Assembly: GCF_018860245.1 (NCBI RefSeq)
Contig: NZ_JAHKPD010000008.1
Span: forward strand, 67,821-131,820
Reading direction: 5' to 3'
From: Pseudotamlana agarivorans
GTDB lineage: Bacteria; Bacteroidota; Bacteroidia; Flavobacteriales; Flavobacteriaceae
DNA length: 64,000 bases
Shown here piece by piece: positions 26,504 through 36,291 of the stretch; position 1 is the first letter of the stretch, and every line of letters starts with the position of its first letter. Below the pieces are notes generated by a model. It searched no databases, was not told the origin of the DNA, and saw only the letters and a list, made by a program, of their open reading frames with translations. Both the position numbers and the translations under genes were made by a program.

Positions 26504-28021
26504 CTATAGCGTAGCTATCACGTTTTCAATACGTTTTATACTTTCGTTTTTACCAATCATGTACATGATATCGAAAACATCTGGGCCTTGTAAAGCGCCA
26601 ACTAAAGCTAAACGTAGGGGCATCATAACTTTTCCGAAGCCAATTTCGTTGCTAGTAATCCAACCCTTAATTTCGGTTTGCATGTTTTCAACTGTAAAAT
26701 CTTCGATGGTATTTACAATCGAAATCACCTTAGATAATATATCTTTTGTTTCTTCTTTAAATGCTTTTTTAGAGGCTTTTTGATCGTAAGTTGTTGGTGC
26801 CGTAAAGAAATAGTGGCTTAGATCCCAAAAATCGGACACAAAAGTAGCACGTTCTTTAATTAACCCTACGGCCATACTGATGTATTGTAAATCAATATCC
26901 GAGGCCGTTTTATCATCAACAATCGGTTTAAAAGCTTCAGCCAGAATATCGTTATGTTGTTCTTGCATGTAATGGTGGTTAAACCATTTTGTTTTGTCTG
27001 GATCGAATCGGGCACCAGATTTATTAACACGTTCTAAATCGAAGGCATTTATAAGTGCTTCAAGACTAAATATTTCTTGTTCTGTTCCTGGGTTCCATCC
27101 TAAAAAGGCTAAGAAATTCACCATAGCTTCTGGGAAATACCCATCTTCCTTATAACCTCTTGAAATATCATTTGTTTTCGGGTCTTTCCATTCTAAAGGA
27201 AAAACAGGAAATCCTAATTTATCACCATCACGCTTACTTAATTTACCTTTTCCAGTAGGTTTTAAAATTAGTGGTAAATGTGCAAATTCTGGAGCTTCCC
27301 AACCAAACGCTTGATACAATTGGTAGTGTAAAGCTAGAGAAGGTAACCATTCTTCACCACGAATAACATGTGTGATTTTCATTAAATGGTCGTCTACAAT
27401 ATTTGCTAAGTGATAGGTTGGCATTCCATCACTTTTGTATAAAACTTTATCATCTAAAATATTAGTGTCTATTTTAATATCACCACGAATAATGTCTTTA
27501 AGGTGTAAAGTTTCGTCTTGAGGTGATTTAAAACGGATCACAAAATCTGAACCGGCATCTAATTTCGCTTGTGTTTCTTCCGCGCTAAGCGCTAATGAAT
27601 TGTCTAATTTTAAGCGGTTATGCCAGTTATAAATAAAGGTTTTTCCTTTTGCTTCATGGTCTTTTCGATGGAAATCTAAAGTTTCAGCAGTATCAAAAGC
27701 GTAATAAGCATTTCCAGACGCAATTAAGTCGTCGGCATACTGTTTGTATAAATCTTTACGTTCACTTTGTCTGTAAGGACCATATTCACCTTCCTTGCCA
27801 ACACCCTCGTCGAATGGCATACCGCACCATTTTAAGGCATCTATAATGTATTGTTCGGCACCTTCCACATAACGGTTTTGGTCGGTGTCTTCTATACGTA
27901 GAATGAAATCGCCGCCATGTTTTTTAGCGAATAAATAATTGAATAAAGCGGTTCTTACACCACCAATATGTAATGGTCCTGTTGGGCTAGGTGCAAAACG
28001 CACACGAACTTTTTTGGTCAT
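26504..28021 (-). CDS. gltX: GltX glutamyl-tRNA synthetase
   Basis: GltX charges tRNA-Glu. The 505-residue protein has FAPSPTGPLHIGG (HIGH-equivalent, near residues 9-21) and the KMSKS-equivalent KLSKRDGD near 265. The family segment WLPSLALHYQLYQAFGW is also present. Length is normal. With glnS at 19230, the window holds separate Glu and Gln synthetases, so the GatCAB route is not required for tRNA-Gln. A minus-strand promoter box lies at 28078-28085. Confidence 0.96.
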   Translation of the reverse strand: MTKKVRVRFAPSPTGPLHIGGVRTALFNYLFAKKHGGDFILRIEDTDQNRYVEGAEQYIIDALKWCGMPFDEGVGKEGEYGPYRQSERKDLYKQYADDLIASGNAYYAFDTAETLDFHRKDHEAKGKTFIYNWHNRLKLDNSLALSAEETQAKLDAGSDFVIRFKSPQDETLHLKDIIRGDIKIDTNILDDKVLYKSDGMPTYHLANIVDDHLMKITHVIRGEEWLPSLALHYQLYQAFGWEAPEFAHLPLILKPTGKGKLSKRDGDKLGFPVFPLEWKDPKTNDISRGYKEDGYFPEAMVNFLAFLGWNPGTEQEIFSLEALINAFDLERVNKSGARFDPDKTKWFNHHYMQEQHNDILAEAFKPIVDDKTASDIDLQYISMAVGLIKERATFVSDFWDLSHYFFTAPTTYDQKASKKAFKEETKDILSKVISIVNTIEDFTVENMQTEIKGWITSNEIGFGKVMMPLRLALVGALQGPDVFDIMYMIGKNESIKRIENVIATL

Positions 28022-28077
28022 GATATTTTAAATTTCTTTTGAAAATGCCTTCCTAAATACGTTATTGGTAAGCGCTG

Positions 28078-28085
28078 CAAAGATA
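28078..28085 (-). promoter_or_regulatory. -7 promoter box for gltX
   Basis: Read on the minus strand this is TATCTTTG, an exact TAnnTTTG match, 57 bp upstream of the gltX start. Confidence 0.55.
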
Positions 28086-28174
28086 CAATTAACGGCTAAT
28101 TTTGAACCTTGTAAAAAATAAAATTGTAGTTTAGTAAGTTAAAAGTTTATATACGAAGTAGTTTCATACAGTAC

Positions 28175-31100
28175 ATGAATAATTTCAAAATCATACAGCA
28201 AAAGTTAGGAGTATTTATTAGACGGTATTATACTAATGAATTGCTTAAAGGCGCGATTTTATTTTTCGCTATGGGCTTGCTATATTTTTTGTTTACGCTG
28301 TTTATTGAATCTGTTTTATGGCTTCGCCCAAGTTTTAGAACGGGATTATTTTGGCTGTTTATTGCTGTAGAGTTGGGCTTATTAATCAAGTTCATTTTTT
28401 TACCGCTGTCCAAATTATTAAAACTTCAAAAGGGAATAGATTATGATGAGGCTTCAAGACTTATCGGTAAGCATTTTCCTGAAGTTAATGATAAATTATT
28501 AAATGTGCTTCAACTTCAACGCGATGAAACACAATCGGAATTGCTTCTTGCTAGTATTGACCAAAAATCGTTAGAGTTGCAACCAGTACCATTTAAACTT
28601 GCCGTTAATTTTAAGGATAATGTAGGGTATTTAAAATACGCGGCCGTGCCTCTAATAATTTTAACGATTATATTTTTATCTGGAAATATCAACTGGTTTA
28701 GTGATAGCTATAAACGTGTGGTCGATTATAAAACAGCTTATGAGCCACCAGCACCGTTTCAGTTTTTTGTGGTAAACGCTAATTTAAACGCTATTGAAAG
28801 TAAAGCGTTTAAATTAATGGTTAAAACTGCTGGCGATGTTGTTCCAGAAAATGTTCAAATTACTTATAATAATGAAACTTATTTTTTAGAGCAAAAGGGG
28901 GTAGGAACGTTCGAGTATGTTTTTTCGCAACCTAAGGAAAATATCGAATTTCAATTGTCTTCCAATAAAGTGCATTCCAAGTATTACGAACTCCATGTTA
29001 TCGAAACGCCTTCCTTGGTTAATTTCAATATGGTTTTAGAGTATCCAGATTATACAAAAAAAGCAGATGAAATTTTAAAAAGTACGGGTAACGCTGTGGT
29101 TCCTGAAGGGACAAAAGTGACATGGAAATTAAAGACAAAGGCGACTGAAGAAGTGCAATTAATTGCCAAAGATTCCATACGTTTTAATGAGTCTAGTAAA
29201 GGTGTTTTTGAAATTTCAAAACATCTTTTTAGTAATTATGCCTATGCATTTAGCATGAGTAATAAAGCCTTACGGAATTATGAAAACCTAGCGTTTAATA
29301 TTGGTGTTGTTAAAGATGAATATCCAGAAATTAGATTGAAAGTTGAAAAGGATTCTGTTGATTTACAAAGTTTGTATTTCTACGGGCAAGTAAGTGACGA
29401 CTACGGGTTTTCAAAACTTCAAATGGTTTATTATCCTTCAAATAAGGAAAGTGAAAAGATGGTTATTCCTATGGCTATTTCAAATGGAAATATTGCAGAA
29501 TTTGTTTCAGCTTTTCCTAATAATCTTCAAATTGAATCTGGTATTTCTTATGATTTATACTTTCAAGTTACTGATAATGACTATGTTAATAAGTTTAAAA
29601 CAGCTAAAAGTCAGATATTTAGCTATAGAAAACGTACTTTAGCCGAAGAAGAACAAAAAAGTTTAAAAGAGCAGCGTGAATCTATTGATAATTTGCATAA
29701 GTCCTTTGAAAAGTTCGATACTCAAGAACAAAAACTTGATGAATTAACCAAAACCCAACGCGAAAAAAAGAACTTAAATTTTAATGATAAGAAGAAATTA
29801 GAATCGTTTTTAAAATATCAAAAGCAGCAAGATGAAATGATGAAAAATTTCAATAAAAAGCTCACAGATAATTTAAAAGAATTTCAGAAGGAAAATAAAA
29901 AAGAAGATCAGTTTAAAGAAGATTTAAAAGAACGTTTAAAAGATAATGAGGAGCAACTTAAAAAGGATGAAAAGTTGCTTCGTGAATTGGAGCGTCTTCA
30001 AGAGAAAATTAACAAAGAAGAGCTGATTGATAAACTCGAAGAATTATCCAAACAAAATAAAAGTAAGAAGCGTAGTTTGGAACAAATGCTTGAATTAACT
30101 AAGCGTTTTTATGTAGAAAAAAAGTTAGAGAAGCTTCAGGATGATTTGGAAAAGTTGGCTAAGGAGCAAGAGGTGTTATCTGAAAAGTCTAACGACGAAA
30201 ACAATAAAAAGGCACAGGATGCTTTAAACAAAAAATTCGAAGACTATAAAAAAGAAATTGAAAACTTAGAGAAGGAAAGTAAAGCGCTTAAAAAACCCAT
30301 TGATATTCCTCGTGATAAATTGGATGAAAAGGAAGTTGAAAGTGAACAGCAAAAAGCATCAGATACTCTTGATCAATTAGAAGAAATTAATACGCCAGAT
30401 TCTGAGGAGAATGACGGGGGCCTGAAAAAGGATGAGCAAATAAAAAATGCTCAAAAGAGTCAGAAGAAGGCTGCCGAGAAAATGAAGCAGATGAGTTCTA
30501 AAATGAAAGGAGCGATGCAAGCTGGAGGTCAAGAACAGATGCAAGAGGATATGGATATGTTGCGTCAGATTCTTGATAATCTGGTTTTGTTTTCATTTGA
30601 AGAAGAAGCCTTAATGAATCGTTTTAAAAATATTGAAGGGAATCACAATAAATTTGCCAGTTATCTGAAGAAGCAAAATAATTTGCGTGAGTATTTTGAA
30701 CATGTCGATGATAGTTTGTTTGCTTTATCTCTGCGTCAGCCAAAATTATCTGAACAGGTGAATAAAGAGATTTCAGAAGTTTATTATAATATTGATAAAG
30801 CTTTGGAGCTGTTCGCAGACAATCATCTTTTTCAGGCCATATCAAATCAGCAATTCACCATTACTGCCACTAATAATTTGTCTGATATGTTTAGTGATGT
30901 TTTGGATAATATGGAGGAAAGTATGAGTATGTCTGCTGGTAAAGGCGGTCAAGGTGAAATGCAATTACCAGATATTATTATGGGCCAAGAAGAGCTCAAC
31001 AAAATGATGGAGGAGGGTATGAAATCTGGTGAAGAAGGTAAACCTAAAGATGGTGAAGGAAACCAAGAAGGCGAAGGTAAGGATGGCAAAGAAGGGGAAG

Positions 31101-31633
31101 CCGGTAAAAAGGGAGGAGCGCAGGAAGGAGAGCAAAAGGGTTCTGGAAAAGATGGAAAAGGTTCTAAGCAAGGTGAAAACGGAAAACAGGATGGCGGTGT
31201 AGGACAAGGTGCTTCTGATTTTCAAGATGCCATGTTGTTTGAAATTTATAAACAGCAGCAAGAATTAAGGAATGCTTTACAGGAGCGATTGGCTAAGGAA
31301 GGTTTAAGCGGACAGGGTGATGCGTTAGTAAGGGAAATGGAGCAAATTGAAATGGAGTTATTGAATAAAGGATTTACCAAGCAGACCCTTCAAAAAATGA
31401 TGCATTTAAAACATCAATTGTTAAAGATGGAAAACGCCTCTTTAGAACAAGGGGAAGAGGAGAAACGTGAATCTGAAAGTAGTAAGCGTTTGTTTAATGC
31501 TCGTAACAATAATCAAATTCCACGAGCAAAACAATATTTTAAAACTACAGAAATATTAAACAGACAAGCTTTACCTTTGCAGCCAGTTTATAAAGAACGT
31601 GTTAAAGAATACTTTAAGGAAAGCCATGATTAA
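28175..31633 (+). CDS. DUF4175 family large membrane/coiled-coil protein
   Basis: A 1152-residue protein. Three hydrophobic helices lie near the N-terminus (about 20-42, 59-78 and 153-171). A beta-rich periplasmic-like region (about 190-480) follows, then a long charged coiled coil (about 490-800) full of Lys/Glu. A Gly/Lys/Glu low-complexity segment (about 960-1035) precedes the last helical part with DFQDAMLFEIYKQQQELRNAL. This is the layout of DUF4175 proteins, widely conserved in Bacteroidetes, with no established function. Its stop overlaps the ybeY start by 8 bp, so the two are translationally coupled. Confidence 0.85.
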   Translation: MNNFKIIQQKLGVFIRRYYTNELLKGAILFFAMGLLYFLFTLFIESVLWLRPSFRTGLFWLFIAVELGLLIKFIFLPLSKLLKLQKGIDYDEASRLIGKHFPEVNDKLLNVLQLQRDETQSELLLASIDQKSLELQPVPFKLAVNFKDNVGYLKYAAVPLIILTIIFLSGNINWFSDSYKRVVDYKTAYEPPAPFQFFVVNANLNAIESKAFKLMVKTAGDVVPENVQITYNNETYFLEQKGVGTFEYVFSQPKENIEFQLSSNKVHSKYYELHVIETPSLVNFNMVLEYPDYTKKADEILKSTGNAVVPEGTKVTWKLKTKATEEVQLIAKDSIRFNESSKGVFEISKHLFSNYAYAFSMSNKALRNYENLAFNIGVVKDEYPEIRLKVEKDSVDLQSLYFYGQVSDDYGFSKLQMVYYPSNKESEKMVIPMAISNGNIAEFVSAFPNNLQIESGISYDLYFQVTDNDYVNKFKTAKSQIFSYRKRTLAEEEQKSLKEQRESIDNLHKSFEKFDTQEQKLDELTKTQREKKNLNFNDKKKLESFLKYQKQQDEMMKNFNKKLTDNLKEFQKENKKEDQFKEDLKERLKDNEEQLKKDEKLLRELERLQEKINKEELIDKLEELSKQNKSKKRSLEQMLELTKRFYVEKKLEKLQDDLEKLAKEQEVLSEKSNDENNKKAQDALNKKFEDYKKEIENLEKESKALKKPIDIPRDKLDEKEVESEQQKASDTLDQLEEINTPDSEENDGGLKKDEQIKNAQKSQKKAAEKMKQMSSKMKGAMQAGGQEQMQEDMDMLRQILDNLVLFSFEEEALMNRFKNIEGNHNKFASYLKKQNNLREYFEHVDDSLFALSLRQPKLSEQVNKEISEVYYNIDKALELFADNHLFQAISNQQFTITATNNLSDMFSDVLDNMEESMSMSAGKGGQGEMQLPDIIMGQEELNKMMEEGMKSGEEGKPKDGEGNQEGEGKDGKEGEAGKKGGAQEGEQKGSGKDGKGSKQGENGKQDGGVGQGASDFQDAMLFEIYKQQQELRNALQERLAKEGLSGQGDALVREMEQIEMELLNKGFTKQTLQKMMHLKHQLLKMENASLEQGEEEKRESESSKRLFNARNNNQIPRAKQYFKTTEILNRQALPLQPVYKERVKEYFKESHD

Positions 31634-32033
31634 TTTTAATTACGAAACCGATTTCAAAATTGAGTCTGAAGAAAAAATCTCCAAATGGATTACAGACATG
31701 ATCGCTTCAGAGCATCATAAATTAGAAGAAATTAATTATGTGTTTTGCGACGATGAATATCTTCATAAATTAAACGTCGAATTTTTGAATCACGATACCT
31801 TAACTGATATTATTAGTTTTGATTATTGTATAGGAAAAATGATTCAAGGTGATATTTTTATTTCAGTGGAACGTGTTATTGATAATGCTAACGAATATAG
31901 TGTGGCTTTCAAAGAAGAAATAAATCGGGTTATCATTCATGGTGTTTTACATTATTGTGGTTATAAAGATAAAACTGATGAAGAGGCTACATTGATGCGC
32001 GAGAAAGAGAATTACTACTTAAGCTTGTTGTAG
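31626..32033 (+). CDS. ybeY: YbeY rRNA maturation endoribonuclease
   Basis: YbeY is a metal-dependent RNase in 16S rRNA 3'-end processing and ribosome quality control. The 136-residue protein has the metal motif HGVLHYCGYKDKTDEE near residue 104. The third His of the classical HX3HX5H motif is Asp here; my recollection is that this is usual for Bacteroidetes YbeY, so activity need not be lost. DTLTDIISFDY is also typical. ATG 31626 is chosen because it overlaps the DUF4175 stop and gives the normal INFNYE start. mnmG follows, after a promoter and parS-like site. Confidence 0.92.
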   Translation: MINFNYETDFKIESEEKISKWITDMIASEHHKLEEINYVFCDDEYLHKLNVEFLNHDTLTDIISFDYCIGKMIQGDIFISVERVIDNANEYSVAFKEEINRVIIHGVLHYCGYKDKTDEEATLMREKENYYLSLL

Positions 32034-32061
32034 TTGATTTTTATAATTCAGTGTATATTTG
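32034..32061 (+). promoter_or_regulatory. promoter of mnmG
   Basis: TTG at 32034-32036, 17 bp spacer, TATATTTG at 32054-32061: an excellent Bacteroidetes promoter. The predicted start near 32068 puts the parS-like palindrome inside the mnmG 5' untranslated region. Confidence 0.7.
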
Positions 32062-32078
32062 CAAACTAAAATTATTAG

Positions 32079-32094
32079 TGTTCCACGTGGAACA
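32079..32094. other. parS-like centromere site 1
   Basis: A 16-bp perfect palindrome, TGTTCCACGTGGAACA, fits the bacterial parS consensus TGTTNCACGTGNAACA. ParB bound here would load condensin and segregate the origin region. It lies 21 bp upstream of the mnmG ATG. Confidence 0.85.
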
Positions 32095-32114
32095 TCTTAT
32101 TGAAATTACAGATT

Positions 32115-33986
32115 ATGTTTAACGAAGTTTATGATGTTATAGTTGTTGGTGCAGGGCACGCTGGAAGCGAAGCTGCTGCTGCTGCTGCGAATATGGGTAG
32201 TAAAACCTTATTGGTTACCATGAATCTTCAGAACATTGCTCAAATGTCCTGTAATCCAGCCATGGGTGGTATTGCTAAAGGACAAATTGTGCGAGAAATA
32301 GATGCCTTAGGTGGTTATAGCGGAATTGTTTCAGATACTTCGGCCATCCAGTTTAAGATGTTAAACAAGTCTAAGGGGCCCGCTATGTGGAGTCCGCGTG
32401 TTCAAAGTGATCGTATGCGATTTGCTGAGGATTGGCGCATGTTGTTAGAAGGAACGCCTAATCTTGATTTTTATCAAGATATGGTTTCTGGGTTACTTGT
32501 AGAAAACGATGAAGTGGTAGGTGTTAAAACCGGACTAGGTATTTCTATTAAGGCAAAATCTGTGGTGTTAACTAACGGAACTTTTTTGAATGGCTTAATT
32601 CATATTGGAGATAAAAACTTTGGTGGTGGTAGAGCAGGGGAACGCGCTGTAACTGGAATTACAGAACAGCTTGTTGGTTTGGGTTTTGAATCTGGTAGAA
32701 TGAAAACAGGAACACCGCCGCGTGTGGATGGTAGAAGTTTAGATTATTCTAAAATGAGTGAGCAACCGGGTGATGAAAACCCTGAGAAATTCTCGTATTT
32801 AGATATTACAAAACCATTAGAAAAACAGCGTTCTTGTCATATGACTTATACGAGTCTTGAAGTTCATGATTTGCTTCGTGAAGGTTTTGATCGTTCACCA
32901 ATGTTTAATGGTAGAATAAAAAGTTTGGGACCGCGTTATTGTCCGTCTATTGAAGATAAGATTAATCGTTTTGCAGATAAAGATCGTCATCAATTGTTTA
33001 TAGAACCTGAAGGCTGGAATACATGTGAGGTTTATGTTAATGGATTTTCAACTTCGCTTCCTGAGGATGTTCAGTTTAAGGCTTTGCGTTCTGTTGTTGG
33101 TTTTGAAAATGTGAAATTCTTTAGACCAGGATACGCGATTGAATATGATTATTTTCCGCCTACGCAATTGAAGCATACTTTAGAAACTAAGTTGGTTCGT
33201 GGTTTGTATTTTGCTGGTCAAATTAATGGCACTACAGGTTACGAAGAAGCGGCTTCTCAAGGGTTAATGGCTGGTATAAATGCGAGTTTAAAAGTTCAAG
33301 AGAAGGAAGCGTTTACTCTAAAAAGAGATGAGGCTTATATTGGAGTTTTGATAGATGATTTAATAACGAAGGGTACAGAAGAGCCTTATCGCATGTTTAC
33401 TTCTCGTGCAGAATATAGAACCTTGTTGCGTCAGGATAATGCAGATTTAAGATTAACTCCTAAAGGTTTTGAGCTTGGTTTGGCTTCTGAAAAACGTTTA
33501 AAGCGTATGGAGGAAAAACATGAAGCAGCTAAAAAATTCGTTAATTTTTTCGAGACTACTAGTGTTAAGCCAGAAGAAATTAATCCTATTTTAGAGCGTA
33601 AAAACTCTGCTCCTGTGAAACAATCTGGAAAGATATTCAAGGTGTTTGCACGTCCAAATATTGAGATGGATGATGTTAGGGGTGTTGAGAGTATTGAACG
33701 TTATATTCAAGATAATAATTTAGATCGTGAGGTTATTGAACAAACCGAAATTCAAGTTAAATACGCTGGATATATTGCAAAAGAAAAATCTAATGCTGAT
33801 AAGTTAAGTAGACTTGAATACGTAAAAATACCTGCTAATTTTGATTATTCTCAGATTAAATCCATGAGTTTTGAAGCTCGTGAAAAACTTAGAAAAATAC
33901 AACCAGCAACCGTTTCTCAAGCATCACGAATTAGTGGTGTATCTCCAAATGACATTTCTGTGTTGTTAGTTTATATGGGTAGATAA
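32115..33986 (+). CDS. mnmG: MnmG (GidA) tRNA uridine-5-carboxymethylaminomethyl modification enzyme
   Basis: With MnmE, MnmG makes the cmnm5 modification at U34 of several tRNAs, using FAD and methylene-THF. The protein is about 623 residues, normal for the family. An FAD-binding start VIVVGAGHAGSEAA (near residues 8-21) is seen, along with GGIAKGQIVREIDALGG, MKTGTPPRVDGRSLDYS, and the C-terminal RISGVSPNDISVLLVYMGR. ATG 32115 is preferred over the upstream TTG (32100) because family proteins start close to the FAD motif. Identical parS-like palindromes lie 21 bp before the ATG and 27 bp after the stop. Confidence 0.97.
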   Translation: MFNEVYDVIVVGAGHAGSEAAAAAANMGSKTLLVTMNLQNIAQMSCNPAMGGIAKGQIVREIDALGGYSGIVSDTSAIQFKMLNKSKGPAMWSPRVQSDRMRFAEDWRMLLEGTPNLDFYQDMVSGLLVENDEVVGVKTGLGISIKAKSVVLTNGTFLNGLIHIGDKNFGGGRAGERAVTGITEQLVGLGFESGRMKTGTPPRVDGRSLDYSKMSEQPGDENPEKFSYLDITKPLEKQRSCHMTYTSLEVHDLLREGFDRSPMFNGRIKSLGPRYCPSIEDKINRFADKDRHQLFIEPEGWNTCEVYVNGFSTSLPEDVQFKALRSVVGFENVKFFRPGYAIEYDYFPPTQLKHTLETKLVRGLYFAGQINGTTGYEEAASQGLMAGINASLKVQEKEAFTLKRDEAYIGVLIDDLITKGTEEPYRMFTSRAEYRTLLRQDNADLRLTPKGFELGLASEKRLKRMEEKHEAAKKFVNFFETTSVKPEEINPILERKNSAPVKQSGKIFKVFARPNIEMDDVRGVESIERYIQDNNLDREVIEQTEIQVKYAGYIAKEKSNADKLSRLEYVKIPANFDYSQIKSMSFEAREKLRKIQPATVSQASRISGVSPNDISVLLVYMGR

Positions 33987-35206
33987 TCTGTTTTTTAGGT
34001 TGTTTTTTTGAAGTGTTCCACGTGGAACATGTGTGTTGTTTTCCTTTTTAAAGCGTAAATTTTGTTGTAAATCGGGTTTGATATCGGATGAAAATCCAAG
34101 ATTTTAACCCAAATCCAAAGTGTTTTTTGGGAGATTTAAATTGATAAAATAGGATTAGCATCCCTATTTTTTATCGGTTTTAAGTTGATTTACTCTTGTT
34201 AATTGGCTTTTTTTTTGGTGAATTTTTAGTCTTATGCGTTCGTTTTTGAGCGCAATTTTTATGCCTGAAACAAAATAAAGGAATACTAAAAACTTCGAAA
34301 ATCTTCGCCGTAATTCGAGTTTTGCTCAATAATTCACACCATAATTTTGATTGGTTTTAGTATGAAAAAGAGTTTTTTCGACTTTCGAATCTGCTTTTTT
34401 TAAGTAGGATTCTTAATCGTTTTTTATTTAAAATAGTGCTTTAGGTTGTTCTTGTTGCTGTTGTTTCGAGTTCAAATACTTCGCAATTTATTATGAAAAA
34501 CATGAGATTTGTCGTTTTTGTTTCTACAATTTTGGTCAGTTTTTAATTGATTTTCGAGTATTAATTCATGTTTTGTTGCTTGAAATTCTTCTAATAGTTG
34601 TCGTTTTTTGAGGGCCTCAAGTGTTTTACTCTGGCATAAATGCTGTTTAAAAACTTCCGTTTTTTTCTAATTGTAATCTATTTGGACTGCTTTTGTATTT
34701 GTTTTTTGAATATGATTTTTTCAGTTTAGAGACAAAAACACGCGTTATCTTATCTCTATTTTGATGCTTCTAGCTAGTTTAAAACGCCCTTTTATTCTTT
34801 TAAATTCGTTTGATTTTTTATAAAACCATTTGTGTTAAAGTTGTCTTTGTAGTTTTTTATTAAGTAAATCGTCATAGTTTTAAACTGAAAATATGTTTAT
34901 TTAATGTCTGTTTTTGGGGTTTTTCACAGGCTCCAATTGATGGGTTGGCGTTGTCTAAATTCACAATTTGTATAATTTTCATCATCTTAATAATGGTTTT
35001 ATATCGAATTCTACTGCATGTTTATACATATTAAAAGGTGTTTGTTTTTAATGTTCTTGATAAAAATGAAGACCTAATTATTGTAATACCTGTGGTTTTA
35101 TAATTAGTTTTTCATGTTTATTTTCATCTGTTCAGTTTATAATATTACATTTAGAGCTTGAAAGATCGATTAAAATAGACCATTTAATAGCTTAAAATTT
35201 TACAAC
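33987..35206. other. 1.2-kb T-rich noncoding region after mnmG
   Basis: No reading frame of useful length is seen on either strand. The + strand is strongly T-rich with many T-runs, and it contains only weak DnaA-box-like words (ATTCACA) and no perfect box. It opens with parS site 2. It could be a chromosome-organisation region, a decayed gene or a regulatory leader of the methyltransferase gene. I see no tRNA or tandem repeats in it. Confidence 0.7.
34014..34029. other. parS-like centromere site 2
   Basis: An exact second copy of TGTTCCACGTGGAACA, 1.9 kb from site 1 and 27 bp after the mnmG stop. Two perfect copies this close are very unlikely by chance, and clustered parS sites usually mark the origin-proximal region. 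Confidence 0.85.
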
Positions 35207-36055
35207 GTGACACAACCAAATCCTTTAAAAGTTATAGATCATTCCGTTTCTGGGGAAGAATTTACATTAGTAGAAAACCAAGAATTTGGTTTTTTAGAGA
35301 CCATACCAAAGCCAGGCCCGAGTAAATTGCCGGATTATTATGAGAGTAAAGATTATATTTCTCATACCGATTCGAATAGAAATTTGTTCGAAATTGCATA
35401 CCATTTAGTTAGGCGAATAACACTTAAAAGGAAGCTAGAGCTAATAAATAACTATGGATCTGAAGGTAAAATTCTTCTCGATATTGGTTGTGGTACAGGC
35501 GATTTTTTAAAATTAGCTAAGAGCAGTGATTGGTATGGATATGGTATTGAGCCCAATGTGCATGCTAGGGAATTGGCTAATAAGAAGACCAATGATGGTG
35601 TTTTCGATACCGATGAACTCTATAAATTTAAAGAACATCGTTTTGATGTTATTACGCTTTGGCATGTTTTGGAGCATCTACCAGATTTAGAAAATCAAAT
35701 TGAAACGTATAAGAAGCTTTTAAAACCTAACGGAACTTTAATAGTGGCGGTACCTAATCATAAAAGTTATGACGCTGAATATTATCAGGAATTTTGGGCA
35801 GCATATGATGTGCCAAGACATCTGTGGCATTTTAGTAAAACGTCTATGTCCAAATTATTATCAAAACATCTTTTGAAAATTGTAGATGTAAAACCGATGA
35901 CTTTTGATGCTTATTATGTGAGTTTACTATCTGAAAAATATAAAAACGGCAAGATGAAATTGATTAAAGGCTTCCTTACAGGATGGAAGTCAAATCGCAA
36001 GGCAAAGTTCTCAAATGAGTCTTCTTCGTTAATTTTTGTTATAAAAAACGAATAA
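35207..36055 (+). CDS. class I SAM-dependent methyltransferase
   Basis: A 282-residue protein with a Rossmann-type methyltransferase core: LLDIGCGTGDFLKLA near residues 89-103, YGIEPN as the acidic loop, and ITLWHVLEHLPD near 147-158. An N-terminal region of about 60 residues (DHSVSGEEFTLVENQEFGF and on) is typical of a Bacteroidetes group of these enzymes. The substrate is unknown. GTG is the start, as no ATG is available before the conserved beginning. The gene lies downstream of the large noncoding region and upstream of OmpH, a conserved-looking order after mnmG. Confidence 0.85.
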   Translation: MTQPNPLKVIDHSVSGEEFTLVENQEFGFLETIPKPGPSKLPDYYESKDYISHTDSNRNLFEIAYHLVRRITLKRKLELINNYGSEGKILLDIGCGTGDFLKLAKSSDWYGYGIEPNVHARELANKKTNDGVFDTDELYKFKEHRFDVITLWHVLEHLPDLENQIETYKKLLKPNGTLIVAVPNHKSYDAEYYQEFWAAYDVPRHLWHFSKTSMSKLLSKHLLKIVDVKPMTFDAYYVSLLSEKYKNGKMKLIKGFLTGWKSNRKAKFSNESSSLIFVIKNE

Positions 36056-36231
36056 AACTTATTTTAATGCGTTTTTTCACGGTTTTATTCCTCAAAACAC
36101 ACAAACACCTGTCCGAATTTTGAATCGTTCTTAAAACGCTTTATTTAAAGTTGTTTCTAATAAATATTAGTTATCGCTTTAAATTTATTAATAGGTTTGT
36201 TCTATATGTTAAAATCAATTGAAATCGTGAT

Positions 36232-36259
36232 TTGAATTTACTTTACTTTCCTACATTTG
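36232..36259 (+). promoter_or_regulatory. promoter of the OmpH-like gene
   Basis: TTG at 36232-36234, a 17-bp spacer, and TACATTTG at 36252-36259, an exact TAnnTTTG box, 32 bp before the ATG. Confidence 0.65.
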
Positions 36260-36291
36260 TTTGAATCTTAAACCAAACAAATAAAAATATA

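Noticed and set aside
30965-31261. 98-residue minus-strand frame within DUF4175
   Set aside because: It is complementary to the Gly/Lys/Glu low-complexity region, which yields a Phe-rich antisense frame by composition.
31626-32033. YbeY inactivated by loss of the third motif histidine
   Set aside because: The Asp at that site appears common in Bacteroidetes YbeY; I do not treat it as a lesion.
33987-35206. oriC beside mnmG (as in E. coli gidA)
   Set aside because: No perfect DnaA box was seen there, whereas 13645-14394 has one beside an AT-only tract. It remains a second choice.
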